A DNA stretch of 64,000 nt from Porphyra umbilicalis (taxonomy: Eukaryota > Rhodophyta > Bangiophyceae > Bangiales > Bangiaceae): positions 62,001 through 126,000 of the forward strand of contig KV918885.1 of assembly GCA_002049455.2 (NCBI GenBank), read 5' to 3'. This document shows, in pieces, positions 22,401 to 35,063 of the stretch; within the stretch, counting starts at the first letter, position 1, and every line of letters begins with the position of its first letter. The position numbers and the translations under genes were made by a program. Below the pieces are notes generated by a model that was given only the letters and a program-made list of their open reading frames with translations, was not told the origin of the DNA and did not search any database.

Positions 22401-25400
22401 CTTTGTCGGCGCGCCCGCGCCCGCGGGCACCCCCCCCCCACCGCCGACGTCAGCGACGATGGCGACGGACCGCCGCTAGCCGGCGGCCGCACCGCCGACC
22501 GATGCCGCTCGGGCCGCCCCGACACCGCCTTGTCTTGCGCAAAAAACACGTGCACGGCGCGGTTGGGGTAGGCAAACCGCGTAATGTCAAAGTTGGACAG
22601 CCGCGCCAACTCCAACTGAAACGCCATCGGCGGGTCAATGTGGCGGAGGATGGGGTCTTCGACAAACCCGCCCGGCACGCGGAACGTGTAAAAGCCCGGG
22701 TACTCGTACGCCTCCTCGCCCGAGCCGGCAGACACAGACGGCACGGGCGCAAGGATGAAGGTAATCGTGCGGATGCCAGCGGTGAGGGCGAGCGTCTGCC
22801 GCCGCCCCGCGTCGTGCGCCTTGAGCAGCGCTTCGAGGGCGCGGCTCGCCCCGTCATTGGCCTCGCGGTGGCTGCCGCCGCCCCCCGCCGCCGCCTGCAC
22901 CGACGGCGACGACGGCGACGCGGCGTGGGTGCCCCCGAGCGGCGCGCCCGACCACCGGAGGAGGCACGTGAGCACATTGACCGACGTGTCGGACAGGCCC
23001 GACCGCGTCGCCGCCGCCGCGGCCTTGGCGAGCACCCCGTCAAACAGGCGCTCCATCTGCTCCCACGACGTAAACACTGCGTACGTGCCCGTCCGGTACA
23101 CGCCGTCGCCCGCGTCGGCCGTCGCCGAGGTGGCCAACGACAGGTTGTCGGCGGAATCAAACGACGCGAGCGCCGCCTCAGAGCCCGACGGTGTCAAGCC
23201 CGTCGGCTGGCCAGCGGCCGCTGCAGCGGCGGCGGCGGCGGTGGCCGCCGCCGCTGCCGACGGCAGCGGCTTGCTGCCGGGCGCCGGGCGGGACTTGTGG
23301 AAGCGAAACGACCACGACGCCGTCAGCAGCTGATCCCCGTCGGGCGCAATGTCGACCCGCAAGTTGTCCACGTCGTACGCGCGGTAGCTGCGGAGCAGCT
23401 GCAACCGAGCGGCGGCGCTCCGCACCGCATTCTCGCTCGCCCGCCCCGACCGCCCCAACACCGACGCCGCCGCCACCGCCGACACGGATAGGCGCTTGCG
23501 GCCGGCGGCCGGTCGCGCCGGCGGCGCCTCCCCGCCCTCGGGGGCGCCGCCATTGCCGGTGGCGGCGCCCGCGTCGGCGGCCGCCGCGTCGTCCGCGTCC
23601 CCCCGCCGCACGAGCGCGTCGGGGGCAACAAACGTGACGAGCACGTCGAGCATCGAGGCGACGGGCGAGAGCGCCTGCTCCATCGCCTCGTGCTGCTCGT
23701 CTTCGTCGCCCCCCGACCGCGCCGCGACGAGGCGGTCGAGGTAGGACGCGACGGCGGCGCGGCGGAGGTGGAAGCGCGGCCGCCGCAGGTCGACGAGCGC
23801 CATCCGCGCGCGCAGCGCAATGTCCGCGTACGCCGCCCCCGTTAGGCGGCTGAGGGTGGACAGCCGCGAGAGGACGGCGGGGGAACACACGTCGTCGGCG
23901 GCGGCCACGTCGAGCGGCGTCAAGTTTTTGCGCCGCCGCGCCGCGCGCGCCTTGACCGCCCGCTTGAGCACCGCGTCGGGCCCGAGGCCCCCCGAGCCGC
24001 TCTCGTCCGAGCTGCTGTCCCCGCTGCTCGCTGCGGCCGCCGCCGCCGCTGCGGCGGCCGCCGCCGCCGCCGGTCGCGCGGGGGGCTTGGAGACGGTGCC
24101 GAGGCGCGCAAGGACCTCGAGCAGCAATGCGTTTTTGGCGCCGAGGTTGCAGTGGCCCGCCGCCATCTCAACCAGCGGCGCCAGGTCGTCGCCAAAGGCG
24201 CCACGGAGTTCGAGCAGCGCGTCCACGCTGCCCGCGCCCGACTCGCCCGACGGAGCGGCAGCGCCGCCGCCGCCTTGGCCGCCCGTCGCCTTGGCCGCCC
24301 CCACCGCCTTACCGGCCGCCCCCGCCACGTCCGCCGCCGATCCCGCCACGGGAGCGCAAAACGGGCGTTCCCCTTCCAGGTACACGTCGACGAGGGAGGC
24401 GAGGACGCCCGGCGCAATGCGGCCAGCCGCGTACCGGGCCGCCACCGCGCGGAGGCGGTCGAAATCGGCGGCAGCGTCTGGGGCGGCGGCCGCCGCCACG
24501 TCGACGGCCGAGGCGACGGCACGGGCCGAGGCGGCAATCGCCGCCTGCCAGTCCCCGTCCGCGCCGCCATCGGGCGGGCCGCCGCCCCCGCCGTCGGCGG
24601 CGTCGGCGGTCGCAGTGGCGCCGCCCCCGCCGCCAGTGATGGCCGGCACCCCGCCGCCGAGGCGGCGGAGTTTGGCAATCTCCCGCTCGACCTCGCCAAC
24701 GACGCCCTGTGGCAGCCGCCCCCTCAGCGGCGCGAGCTCGTCCGACAGCTCCCCCGCGGCCACCACCGGGTTGTCGAGGAGCCGCATGAGCACGCCGAGT
24801 GCCGCCGAGCCGTCCACGTCGTAGCCCCGCAGGGCGAGCTCCGCCCGCACCAGCGCGTCGGCAAAGCGCTGCTGCGGCTTGTCGCCGGCAACGACCGGCG
24901 GGCCGAGCGGCGGGAGGGTACCCTGAAATGCGGCGACGGTCGTCACCTTGCTCGCATCGTCGAGCACGAGCGTGGCGATGAGCGCCCCCGAGTCGACAGC
25001 CGCCCCCGGGGAGGCCACGTGGCGGACAATGCCCGACTCGGGGGCGTCGAGCGACAGGTACATCTTCATCACCTCCAATTCGGCGTACGGGGACCCCGCC
25101 GTCACGTGCGCGCCATGGTCGACGAGGAAGCGGACGAGCTTCCCCGACACGGACGTTGTCAGCATGCCCGGGTCGTAGGCGGCGGGAAAGGTGACGGTCT
25201 GAGAATCGAGCGTCAGCCGCAGGCCCCCACCGGCCTCCTCCCGCCCATACGCCACGTGCGACACGCCGTCGAGGAGGATGAGGAGGCCACCGTCGCTCAA
25301 CGGCCGCACGTCGGCCGACACCACTTCCACGCCGCCGCCGCCGGCGCCGCCGCCACCGCCGCCCTCCGCCGCGTCCCCAACGCCGAGCACCCCCCGCACC

Positions 25401-27588
25401 GTCTCCGCCGCCGGCCCCGCGGCCGGCGTCAGGACGCGCACAGACACGTTGAGGATGGACGGCCCGCCCCGCGACACGCACAGCGGGTAGTTGACGTCCT
25501 CATAAATCAGGTCCACGTCCGCTTCGACGAGGGAACGCCCCGCCAACGACGACGGGCGTTGCCCGCGTTCGAGGCACGCCGCCGCCGCCGCGTGCGCGGC
25601 GGCCAACGCGGCGCGCCCCCGCAGCAGCGCACCACACAAGACGGCCAGCGTCGGCGGCGGCCGCACGGCCGTCGCCTTGGCCGCAATGAGCCCGTCCAGC
25701 CACGCCGTCGAAAAGCGGTTGCCGCTAAACGCGGGCGTTGACAGGAGCATCTGCAGGTACTCGACGGTCGTGCGGATTTCCCCCCGCAGCGACACGTTGG
25801 CGAGGGCGAGGAGCAGCTCCCGCCGCGCCGCGTCGCGGTCGACGCCCCACGCAAAGATGTGGCCGATTTGCGAGTCGGCGAACGCGTGCACCGAGCCGGC
25901 GGCGTTGAGGGAAAAGTAGGCCCACACGTGCGGCGCGGAGCGAAAGGTGAGCTCTGACAGGGCCCCCGACGTGGGCGTAAAGCCCTCGTCGGGGTTCTCT
26001 GCCGTCACCCGCGCGGCAATGACGTGGCCATACGGCGCAATCGGGCGGCGGGACGCCAGAGCGGCCCCGTCGAGGGGCGCCTCCGAGCCGAAAAAGCGGC
26101 GCACCGACGGCACGGCGCCGAGCGGGATGCCCATCGCCACGTGCAGCTGCAGCGCCGGCAGGTTGACGCCCGTAATCCACTCGGTGACGGGGTGTTCGAC
26201 TTGCAGCCGCGGGTTGAGTTCGAGAAAGCAGAACTCGCCGCCCGCCTCGTCCCCGCGGTACAGGTACTCGACGGTGCCGGCGCCGACGTAGCCGACGGCC
26301 TTGGCGAGCGCCACCGCCGCCGCTTCCAGCTGCCGCCACACTGCCGGCGGCGCCACCGAGACGGGGCCCTCCTCAATGATTTTCTGGTGCCGCCGCTGCA
26401 CCGAACAGTCCCGCCCGTAGAGCGCAATCGCCGACCCGTGCTCGTCGGCCACGAGCTGCACCTCCAGGTGCCGCGCCTCTGTGACGAGGCGCATGAGAAA
26501 GATGGGGGAGCCCGGCACCTCCCCCGCAACGGCGCGCCAGGCGTCGGCGAGGGCGCCCTCCTCCCGGACGACGCGGATGCCCTTGCCGCCGCCGCCCTCT
26601 GACGCCTTGACGACCAGCGGGAAGCCGACCGACCGCCCAAACCGCACCGCGTCGTCGACGCCCGACACGCACGCGCGGGCAAACACATCGTCGGGGACGG
26701 TGCCCGCCCAGTCGGGGGACTCGAGGTCGACGGTCACGCCGTTGCCCGACCAGGGGGCGGTCGGCACGCCCGCCGCTTGCGCGACGATCGTCGACGCAAT
26801 CTTGTCGCCGAGGGCGGCCATCGGCCCCGCCGGCGGGCCGAGAAAGGCAATGGGCGGCGACGCCGCGGCGAGGCGGGCGGGGAGCGCCGGGTTTTCCGAC
26901 GCGTGGCCCCACCCGGCCCACACCCCGTCGACGCGGTGGCGCGCCGCCACGTCGGCAATCAGCTCCACGTTGGCATAGTTGTTGCGGTTGGGGCCCCCGG
27001 GGACGGGGACGAGGACGTCGGCCATGCGGACAAACTCGGCATTGGCGGCAATGTCCTCGGGGGTGGCCAGGGAGACAAAGGTGATGAGGCGCGCGTCGAG
27101 AAACGTTTCGTACGCCCACTGGCGGATGCTGCGCATGGCCTTGACCGCCGCGATGCCATTGTTGGCAATGAGCAGCTGGGGATGCAGCAAATCGGGGAAA
27201 AGGCGAGCCAAGGGGCGTCCAGAGCGTCGGCAGTGGGCGGCGTTAGATGGCCGCCGGCGTGCGCGGGGCGGTCGTCCACGCAACGGCCACCACGAGGCCC
27301 GCACCAGACGGACCAGCTGGGAGCACCCTTCATCCGTCTGCAACGCTCGACACCACCCCCTTTGTGTCCACAAGACGCCCTCTTTTCCAACCCGCAACGT
27401 ACTTTCCGGATGACCCGGCGGCCGCCCAGGGCGGTCACGTACGCGTCCAAGTCGGCCGCGTCGACCGCCGGCAGCAGGGGCATGCCCGGGGCGGACGGCA
27501 GCGGCGCCGTCAGGCCCCCATCTTGTTGCCGACACTCCCCGCCATTGGAGGCAGTCACCGCGTCTGTGCCGTGCGGGGCGCCCTCCAT
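19038..27588 (-). CDS. ACC1: Acetyl-CoA carboxylase, homomeric multidomain
   Basis: Makes malonyl-CoA from acetyl-CoA, the committed step of fatty-acid synthesis and elongation. Exon 1 is 27588-27403 (MEGAPHG to GGRRVIRK); a 227-bp GT-AG intron (27402-27176) separates it from exon 2, which starts LLIANNGIAAVK at 27175. Domains in order: biotin carboxylase (GWGHASENP, GGGGKGIRVV, LELNPRLQVEHPVTE); biotin carrier with EVMKMYLSL, whose biotinyl Lys is at codon 25066-25064, about residue 766; a long central region with Ala/Gly-rich insertions; carboxyltransferase (GARIGIAEDV, NEQLGGSQIMGPNG, NWRGFSGGMRDMFDEV). The frame breaks once, at a C10 run (22430-22439; G10 in the coding strand). One added base joins both halves into about 2774 residues, longer than the usual 2200-2500 because of low-complexity inserts. 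There is no obvious transit peptide, so the cytosol is likely; red-algal plastids usually have a separate heteromeric enzyme. Confidence 0.95.
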
Positions 27589-27880
27589 GGCGCCAGTGAC
27601 GAGCGCCGGCCTGCCGGCGCGATGGTTGCGGCCGTCGGCCGGCGGAGGAGGGGCCCGCACGGGTGGGGATCACCCACAATCACCACCACCAAGCCATCGT
27701 CCACGTGTCCAAAGCTGAGACCGCCATGTGAATGCTTCATACAGTTAGTTTTCATCTTGACAAATGTGGTGATTTCCACCTATTTAGAGAGATTTTGACT
27801 TCAATTTTTGGAATTGTCCAACGCCCACATACGTAGTATTTGTATTTATTGTGATGTGGTTGGACGGAGGCGTCGGCTTA

Positions 27881-28009
27881 TTGTGCTTCTCACAAAAACT
27901 GGATCCGCAACATCCGCTGCAGCATCATGAACCGCCCCATGAGCCAATGAAACAGTGATTTTGCAACGGAAGCTGATGCACGGAGGTCCAGTTTTTGTGA
28001 GAAGCACAA
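27881..28009 (-). mobile_element. 129-bp MITE, copy 3, upstream of ACC
   Basis: Same 129-bp family as the pair at 12.7-12.9 kb but in opposite orientation, with TA on both sides (27879-27880, 28010-28011). Terminal repeats TTGTGCTTCTCACAAAAACT are intact. It lies about 290 bp upstream of the ACC start codon, in an AT-richer promoter-like stretch. Confidence 0.9.
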
Positions 28010-28011
28010 TA

Positions 28012-28561
28012 AAGTTTACGTAGCGTTTTACCTTCCTCTTTTCAAAAGGCCGCCGTCGCCGAGGCCCCGTTCGCGCCCGCGCAAACGTCGACGCGGGGCT
28101 CCGCGCCGGCTCCCGGCCGCCGCCGCCGCCGTCGCCACCCCCGCCGGTGGCTTCATTCGGACCCGGGCCGCCCCCGTCGAGCCGCCGCCGCGTCGCGGAG
28201 ACCGCTCGACGGGCACTGCCGCCGCGTCGGCGGCGGACGAGGCGGCGACGGCGGTGGCGGCGGCGGTGACCGCCGCCGCCGGCGTGGGGCCTCCCCCCGG
28301 GGATCAACGACGGGGACGGCGCCCGGCGGGTGATGCCGCCGAGCGACACGGGCGCGCTCGTCACCGACGGGCCCGACAAGGCCGAGGTAGCAAGCCCGTC
28401 GGGCGGTGACGCCGCGTTCGGCACCGGAGCCGCAGGGGGTGGGGACGGGGTGCGGGCGGGGAGCCTTGGCCCACGCTACCCATACACGGATGGCGCCCGC
28501 GGTGGCGCCCGCGTCTACCTCGGACGTCACCGCCGCCGCCGCTGGCGCCGGGTTTGACCAG
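28012..28561. other. GC-rich sequence before element A
   Basis: GCC/GGC-rich, no gene recognised. The stretch 28330-28558 is open and would continue in frame into 29930 if element A and one target duplication were removed, hinting that the elements may have split an older transcribed unit. Low support. Confidence 0.3.
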
Positions 28562-29926
28562 CCCTACGGGAAAAATTTCCTGGATATCCAGCTACTTTCA
28601 AAAGCGCCGATCTGACACTCACAGGAGAAATATTTCCGTCTGTAGGCTCCAAGTTGACCCGCCGTATTCCGGTCGCGGGGGCCCTCCCGTCGTCAAGGAT
28701 CCAGGAAAAAAGCTCGATCTGATGGCACTTTGGTTGGCTCACAACGCTCCTCACTTCACTGTAAGCATATACCTGATTGGTTCTCTGTGTCCTCTGACAC
28801 TGTTGCTTACAGTAGTTGATTTGAATGGTATTTATTAGTGCTGCCATGTGAACCTACAGTCAAGTGCAATCAAGCAAGTGGAAATTAACATGAGCCGGTG
28901 AAGCGAGCGGCACGAACGCCCCGAGCCCCCGCCCGCTTCCCTCCCCTGCAAAGAAAAGGCAAGGCACAAGAAGAGCAGACAGATGTAGACAGAAAAAGTA
29001 CAGGAACATACGGTAAACACCATAGCACAGAATAAGGTGCAGAAACAGAGCCAAGAGCAGAGAGGCGTGTACAGGTCAGTGGCCAGTTCAGACAAAACAA
29101 CCCAGCATTCGGACACTCCCCACTTACTCACCCGTCCAACGGAGAGGGATCTGGGTGGTCGTGAAGCGGGTGGTCGTGACGGCGGCGTCCAAATGGGCCA
29201 ATCCGACGGGAGAGGTTGCGGGGGCGGCGTCCGGCTGTACGCCGATAGTGCGGACGCGGCGCAGCGAGAGATGCCCCCGTCCCCTGTCTCCATCCCCTCT
29301 CCTCTTCCACCTCCCTCGTACTCCTCCCGCGCCTCTCTCCCGTCCCCCCCTCCCGTCCCCCCGAACATATCCAGCTCAAAGGTTGGCATGAAAAAAATCA
29401 CAGCAAGACGTCTCACATGCGTCCACATACCTTCACATAGGGCACGCTCCAAGGAAGCAAGGGGGGGGGATACGTGCCTGGGACAACGGCAAGGACGGGA
29501 ACAACAGGTGTGCGCGAGGGGGGGAGGGGACGACCAAGATCCGTTGCAACGCCGCCGAAGCAGCCGATCTGGTTAAACGACGGGGGGGCGGGCGGCACAC
29601 ATCAGGAATGGGCGTCTGGGGGGGGAAAGCTGCCCAAGCGCCGGCGATCTGGGCCACACACTGCGGCGCGGAAGATCGCCTCACGTGCAGCGCGCGTCGG
29701 GCGACAGACCGCCCGAGATCCTGGATTTTCTGACCAGCTGCAATTGTGGGGGCTCGCTCAGGTGGCTTGGAATGATGCTTGCTGTTTGGCCCGCTCCTGC
29801 GAGCCGCTGGATCAGTCGAACGGCCTCTGTTTCCGACCGAAATGGACTTCAAGGCCACCGGATCCGGCTTTTTCCGGGATCCCGGGGGCAAAAAAGCTGG
29901 ATATCCAGCAAACTTTTCCCGTAGGG
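28562..29926 (+). mobile_element. Non-autonomous CACTA-like element A (1365 bp)
   Basis: Begins CCCTACGGGAAAAATTTCCT and ends with its inverted match (...TTTTCCCGTAGGG); 31 bp with two mismatches. Both ends carry the palindrome CTGGATATCCAG. It is flanked by a 3-bp duplication CAG (28559-28561 and 29927-29929), the duplication length of CACTA/EnSpm elements. No transposase motif is present; the internal open frames are compositional. It is closely similar in sequence along its whole length to element B. Confidence 0.85.
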
Positions 29927-29929
29927 CAG

Positions 29930-30386
29930 GAGAACAGCCGCCGCTCATGCCACCATGCCCGCGGCGGAGGGGCTGGTGGCGCCACCGCCGCCGACGCGGC
30001 CGCAGCCGTGGCCGCCTGGGGACCGCGCGTTGCGCGCGACTGGCGACCGTTGGTCAATCCCGTGTCGGCGCTGGTGCGGGCGGCAGCGTCCCAGCGGGGG
30101 GTCTGTGAAAGCGCCGGCGGGCAGCCGACTGCGACCCCCGCGACCGCCACCCCCGCTGGTGCTGCCAGCGCCACCGCCCGGGGCTGCCGCCGCTGCGGTA
30201 GTCGAGGGGCGACGGCCGCACTGGCTGGCGCCCACCGCCCGCGTCGCTGCCCCTGTTTGGCTCGGCCGGTGACGGGTTTGCCGGGCGGATAACACCGCCC
30301 GAGCCCCCACTGCTGCTGCCATCCGGCGATGAGGGGAGGGCGGGGATGCCGACGCCGGCCGCGGGCGCCGCCACCCCACACACCCG
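29930..30386. other. 457-bp GC-rich spacer between elements A and B
   Basis: GC-rich and open on both strands. The plus frame contains CRRCGSRG and Ala/Pro/Thr-rich sequence. No domain recognised. It may be part of the sequence into which both elements inserted. Confidence 0.35.
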
Positions 30387-31778
30387 CCCTACGGGAAAAA
30401 TTTCCTGGATATCCAGCCACTTTGAAAAGCACCAATCTGACACTCACAGGAGAAATATTTCCGTCTGTAGGCTCCAAGTTGACCCGCCGTATTCCGGTCG
30501 CGGGGGCCCTCCCGTCGTCAAGGATCCAGGAAAAAACCTGGATCAGGTTGCACTTTGGTTGGCTCACAACGATTCTCACTTCACTGTAAGCACACACATG
30601 ATTGGTTCTCTGCGTCCTCTGACACTGTTGCTTATAGTAGTTGATTTGAATGGTATTTATTAGTGCTGCCATGTGAACCTACAGTCAAGTGCAATCAAGC
30701 AAGTGGAAATTAACATGAGCCCGTGAAGCGAGCGGCACGAACGCCCCGAGCCCCCGCCCGCTTCCCCCCCCTGCAAAGAAAAGACAAGGCACAAGAAGAG
30801 CAGACAGATGTAGACAGAAAAAGTACAGGAACATACGGTCAACACCATAGCACAGAATAAGGTGCAGAAACAGAGCCAAGAGCAGAGCGGCGTGTACAGG
30901 TCAGTGGCCAGTTCAGACAAAACAACCCGGCAGTCGGACACTCCCCACTTACTCACCCGTCCAACGGAGAGGGATCTGGGTGGTCGTGAAGCGGGTGGTC
31001 GTGACGGCGGCGTCCAAATGGGCCAATCCGACGGGAGAGGTTGCGGGGGCGGCGTCCGGCTGTACGCCGATAGTGCGGACGCGGCGCAGCGAGAGATGCC
31101 CCCGTCCCCTGTCTCCATCCCATCTCCTCTTCCACCTCCCGCGTACTCCTCCCGCGCCTCTCTCCCGTCCCCCCCTCCCGTCCCCCCGAACATATCCAGC
31201 TCAAAGGTTGGCATGAAAAAAATCACAGCAAGACGTCTCGCATACGTCCACATACCTTCACATAGGCCACGCTCCAAGGAAGCAAGGGGGGGGGGATACG
31301 TGCCTGGGACAACGGCAAGGACGGGGACAACAGGTGTGCGCGAGGGGGGGAGGGGACGACCAAGCTCCGTCGCAACGCCGCCGAAGCAGCCGATCTGGTT
31401 AAACGACGGGGGGGCGGGCGGCACACATCAGGAATGGGCGTCTGGCCAGACGCCAGACCCCAGCTGGGGGGGGGAAAGCTGCCCAAGCGCCGGCGATCCG
31501 GGCCACAGTGCACTGCGGCGCGGAAGATCGCCTCACGTGCAGCGCGCGTCGGGCGACAGACCGCCCGAGATCCTGGATTTTCTGACCCGCTGCAATTGTG
31601 GGGGCTCGCTCAGGTGGCTTGGAATGATGCTTGCTGTGTGGCCCGCTCCTGCGAGCCGCTGGATCAGTCGAACGGCCTCTGTTTCCGACCGAAATGGACT
31701 TCAAGGCCACCGGATCCGGCTTTTTCCGGGATCCCGGGGCCAAAAAAGCTGGATATCCAGCAAGTTTTTCCCGTAGGG
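30387..31778 (+). mobile_element. Non-autonomous CACTA-like element B (1392 bp)
   Basis: Same ends as element A (CCCTACGGGAAAA...TTTTCCCGTAGGG) and the same CTGGATATCCAG palindromes, but a different 3-bp duplication, CCG (30384-30386 and 31779-31781). It is slightly longer, with a small insertion near 31440-31470 (GGCCAGACGCCAGACCCCAGCTGG). The different target duplications show that A and B are independent insertions, not a tandem duplication of one locus. No transposase is encoded. Confidence 0.85.
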
Positions 31779-31781
31779 CCG

Positions 31782-34173
31782 GCTGCGGGTGGCGCTGCCC
31801 ACGTCCGCCGCGTCGTACGCGAGCGGCGGGGACTCCCCAACCAATCCGCTCCCAGTCCGCCCGCCCCCTCCTCAACGGCCAGGTGCAGCGGCGGGCGCCG
31901 CCGCAGCGGCGGCGGGAGCGCCCCCAAAAAGGCGCCGCCGCCGCCGCCGCCCCCAGCCGTTTTGTGACAAAGTACGAGACAATCGTCATGTTGCCACCAC
32001 TGTTGACAACCGCATGTCGTGGCACCGTAGGTGACAGCAAGGGGGGGGGGGGAGCCAGGTGGTACGTGGCCGGCCGCTCGCTGGAAGCTATTGCCTCGCC
32101 GCGCGCTGCCGTCATTGGTGAAACTCTGTCGTGCACGGTCCGAAAGCGTGACGACCCACCACAAGACGCCAACCACAGCTGCAGCCCTCCCCACCGAGCC
32201 GCCGCGGTGCCTACGAGTCTTACAGGCCTTCCACGGCCGGAGAATGAGGCGTGGGTTCTGAGGCAGCGCGCATCTTTCTCCACCGACCGTAGCGCACGAG
32301 GTGTCGCCAAGCCTCCCAGGAGAGGTTTTTGACAGCTTAGGTCCACTATTGAAATGTTTGACGAGGTTGTGCACCACTTTTCCGGATACTCGATGCTTCC
32401 CCTCCGAGCCAATAAAAAGATACATTACGCGTTTCCACGGCCCATTCCCTGGACTTTAGTCTAGGGTGCTTTCTCACACCCACACGTCGAAAAAAAAGTC
32501 CTTTTTTCTAGTGCACGTTGCGGGAGTACTTAAAAAAACGTTTTTGGCGGTCCGTTTGGCTCCCTACGCCGTTGGAGGACGTCCCCCGGCGCTTTCTTGA
32601 CTATGGGAACATGCGCCGGGGCTGCCCGCATCTTTCTGTGAAGTTGCTAGAGGTGGCGACGTCTTCATCGCCCGTACGGTCCGCGGAAGCAGAATCGTGG
32701 TTAAAAAGGTGCGTGAGGGCAGGTGCGGCGTTCACGGGGTCGCGGGGGCAGGTGGACGCGGCCACGAACGGCCATGATGACGCAATTCCGCGGTAGTTGG
32801 CCAGAATCGGGCTCTGCGGGCCATGTGGGAGAGGTCGGTTTTGATTTTTCAAACAGGGGGTCGTGTCGGCGCTGAATGCGCTGCGGCCTGCGTGGTCGCG
32901 TCCCTTCCCGCAACACCCGCGCGCGGCGGGTGGGGGCGGCGGCCACCGCCGCTGGCTGTGTTGCCGCCGCGCCTGCCGCCGACGCGGCGGTGAGCAGTGG
33001 ACGACCGTGCGCTCAACGAGCGCCCGCACACGGCAGCGAGTGGCGCCCGCGGCCGCGGCGGCCGCGGCCGCAGCGGTGCCGGCGGCGGCGACGGCGGCGG
33101 CGTGGCGCCCCTGCTATTTTCTCGCTCCACCCCGCCGCCCACCCCTCCGTGCCATCGACGGCTTCTTCCCCCCCCCTCCCCCTCTGTGGCCCCACATACC
33201 CCCCCCTCCCCATCCACCGCGTCGCCGCCGCGCACGTGCGCATCGCGCAGCTCGGCCTCGAGTCTGCGCTGCGGCAAGCGACGACTGCCCAGCCAGCGTC
33301 GGCCGGTGGTTGCTCGGATGGTGGCGGCCGTGCCTCGGTGGCAGCCGCCGCCCGCAACGGCGGTGGCGGCCGCTGCTGACCCTCCGGTGGGTGCGGCAGG
33401 AGCCCCTCGCGGCGATCACCTATCCCCCCTCGGACGAAGACAAAGCGCTGGTCGTCGAGGAGCGTGCGGGCGGCCGCTACCCACCAGTGGGCGGGTACCC
33501 CCCGACGGCAGCAGCTGCCGCTCGTGCGGGCCGCGGTGGACGCCGCGGCGGCGGTGGGCGGAGCGCCCCCTACGCCAGCAAGCGGTGGTCACGTCGGCGA
33601 CCGCCACCACCGCCGCCATGGCCGCCTTCCTCGTCTCCTTTTTTCTGATCTCCCGCTCGTACGTGCGCTCCCAAGCGGCGCCGGTCGTGCAGGTGACGCT
33701 CACCCGGGAGGCGGTGCCTATGTATCTTTCGTCGTGTGATAACAGTTCTATCGTTTTGCAAGTCCAGGGTGTTTTCGCGAACGCGCTTTCAGTTTGGGAA
33801 ATTTTACAATTCAATTCAGTGTCGTTTTCCATCCAATGGAACGGGGACAACCCCCAGATTTCTGATGACCTCTCTCCGCCTCATGTTTCGCTCCATGGCC
33901 TCGCGGGGTCGAGCCTGTGGTTGTCCGCGTCCGCCGCTCTGGGAGGCGGAGAGATTGGCATCGGTCTGCGCCGCGTGTGACCCCCACCACGACCGCCATC
34001 GCCGAGCCACACCGTCAACAGTCACCGCCCCCGCCCCCACCGACGCCGAACACGCAGAGTCAACCGCCTCCCCGCTCCTCCCCTTCCTGTCCCCTCCCCT
34101 TCATCGCCGACTTCGCCTACCGTCGCCGCCCATCCACCCCCACCAGCCGCCCTGCCCTTCCCTTCCAACCGCA
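31782..34173. other. Intergenic, no gene recognised
   Basis: Mixed composition: GC-rich at 31790-31960 and 32880-33640, AT-richer at 32330-32530 and 33710-33860. A minus-strand frame ending at 32601 (...HDSASADRTGDEDVATSSN...) is coding-like but matches nothing I know. The last 150 bases before 34174 are CCC/CACC-rich, a likely leader of the next gene. Confidence 0.35.
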
Positions 34174-35063
34174 ATGGGGTCCACCGCTTTTGTCTGCGCC
34201 GCGTCCGTGTCGGCGAGCGCCTTTGTCGCGCGCCGCTCGACCACGTCGGACCGTGCGTCGGTCGCGCGGGTGCCGGTCGCCCGGCGGCCGGCGCTGCGCA
34301 TGGCTGCGGATGATGAGGAGAAGGTGAGTTTTGGGTCCTCTCGGGTGAGGGCGCGGTCGGGTTTGGGGGAATTGCGGGGCGCCGCGTGAGGCTGCCGACG
34401 TGCGGGGCGTGCGCTGCTCGACTGCTCGACGGCGCGGCCGGCGTCTTTCGGTGGCACGATTGGTGGTGGTGGTACCATGGGGGTGTCGTTGGGGTAGGCG
34501 TTTGGCGGTCGACATTACTTGAGCGTTCTTCTCACACCCTGTCTCTTTTACCGGGCTTTCTTCGTTTCTTTGCGCTTGGTAGGTGCCACTGGTGTCTGGC
34601 GCGGACATCCTGAGGGAGCTGCGCGAGGACGCGTCGAAGGACTCGGTTCCGCCGCCGCGGTCGGGTGCGACCCGTGACGGTGATGGGAAGGCCAACATTT
34701 GGGTACGTCTTGCAATCTGGTGGGCAGTCGCTTTTATTGCGCTGGCAGTGCATGACATGGCGCTTGAAGCGCGACTAGTCCCCTGGGGTCATGCTTCCGG
34801 GTCGATTTGTGTGTGCGAGGGCATGCAACCAGTGTCTGACGACCGTGACTTGTCCACCGCACCGCATTGATGCCGGATGGTCTTCCCCTGCGGGGTCTCA
34901 CGTACTTGTTATCCACCTGCAGGGCGTCGAGCCGACGGAGAAGAAGCAGAACACGGAGGAAGTGGTCCCCATCCCCCTCATCCTGTCGGCAGTGTTTGGC
35001 TTGGCCATCACTTTCTTCCTGATTCTGCCCAACCTGCCGTTCACCAACGCCGATCAGCTCTAG
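34174..35063 (+). CDS. Plastid-targeted single-pass membrane protein
   Basis: Three exons (34174-34323, 34583-34702, 34923-35063) with two phase-0 introns having GTGAGT/TAG and GTACGT/CAG borders, giving about 136 residues. Residues 1 to about 43 look like a plastid transit peptide: MGSTAFVCAASVSASAFVAR, rich in Ala/Ser/Arg and without acids, then RRPALRMAA, the usual red-algal cleavage context. The mature protein is hydrophilic at first (ADDEEK, ILRELREDASKD, EKKQNTEE) and has one C-terminal membrane helix (VPIPLILSAVFGLAITFFLI) before PNLPFTNADQL. I do not recognise the family. A small thylakoid or envelope protein is the best reading. Confidence 0.75.

Noticed and set aside
28835-29452. 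ORFs inside elements A and B (for example 205 and 254 residues)
   Set aside because: They differ in reading between A and B by length changes, show no transposase motif, and both strands are open.
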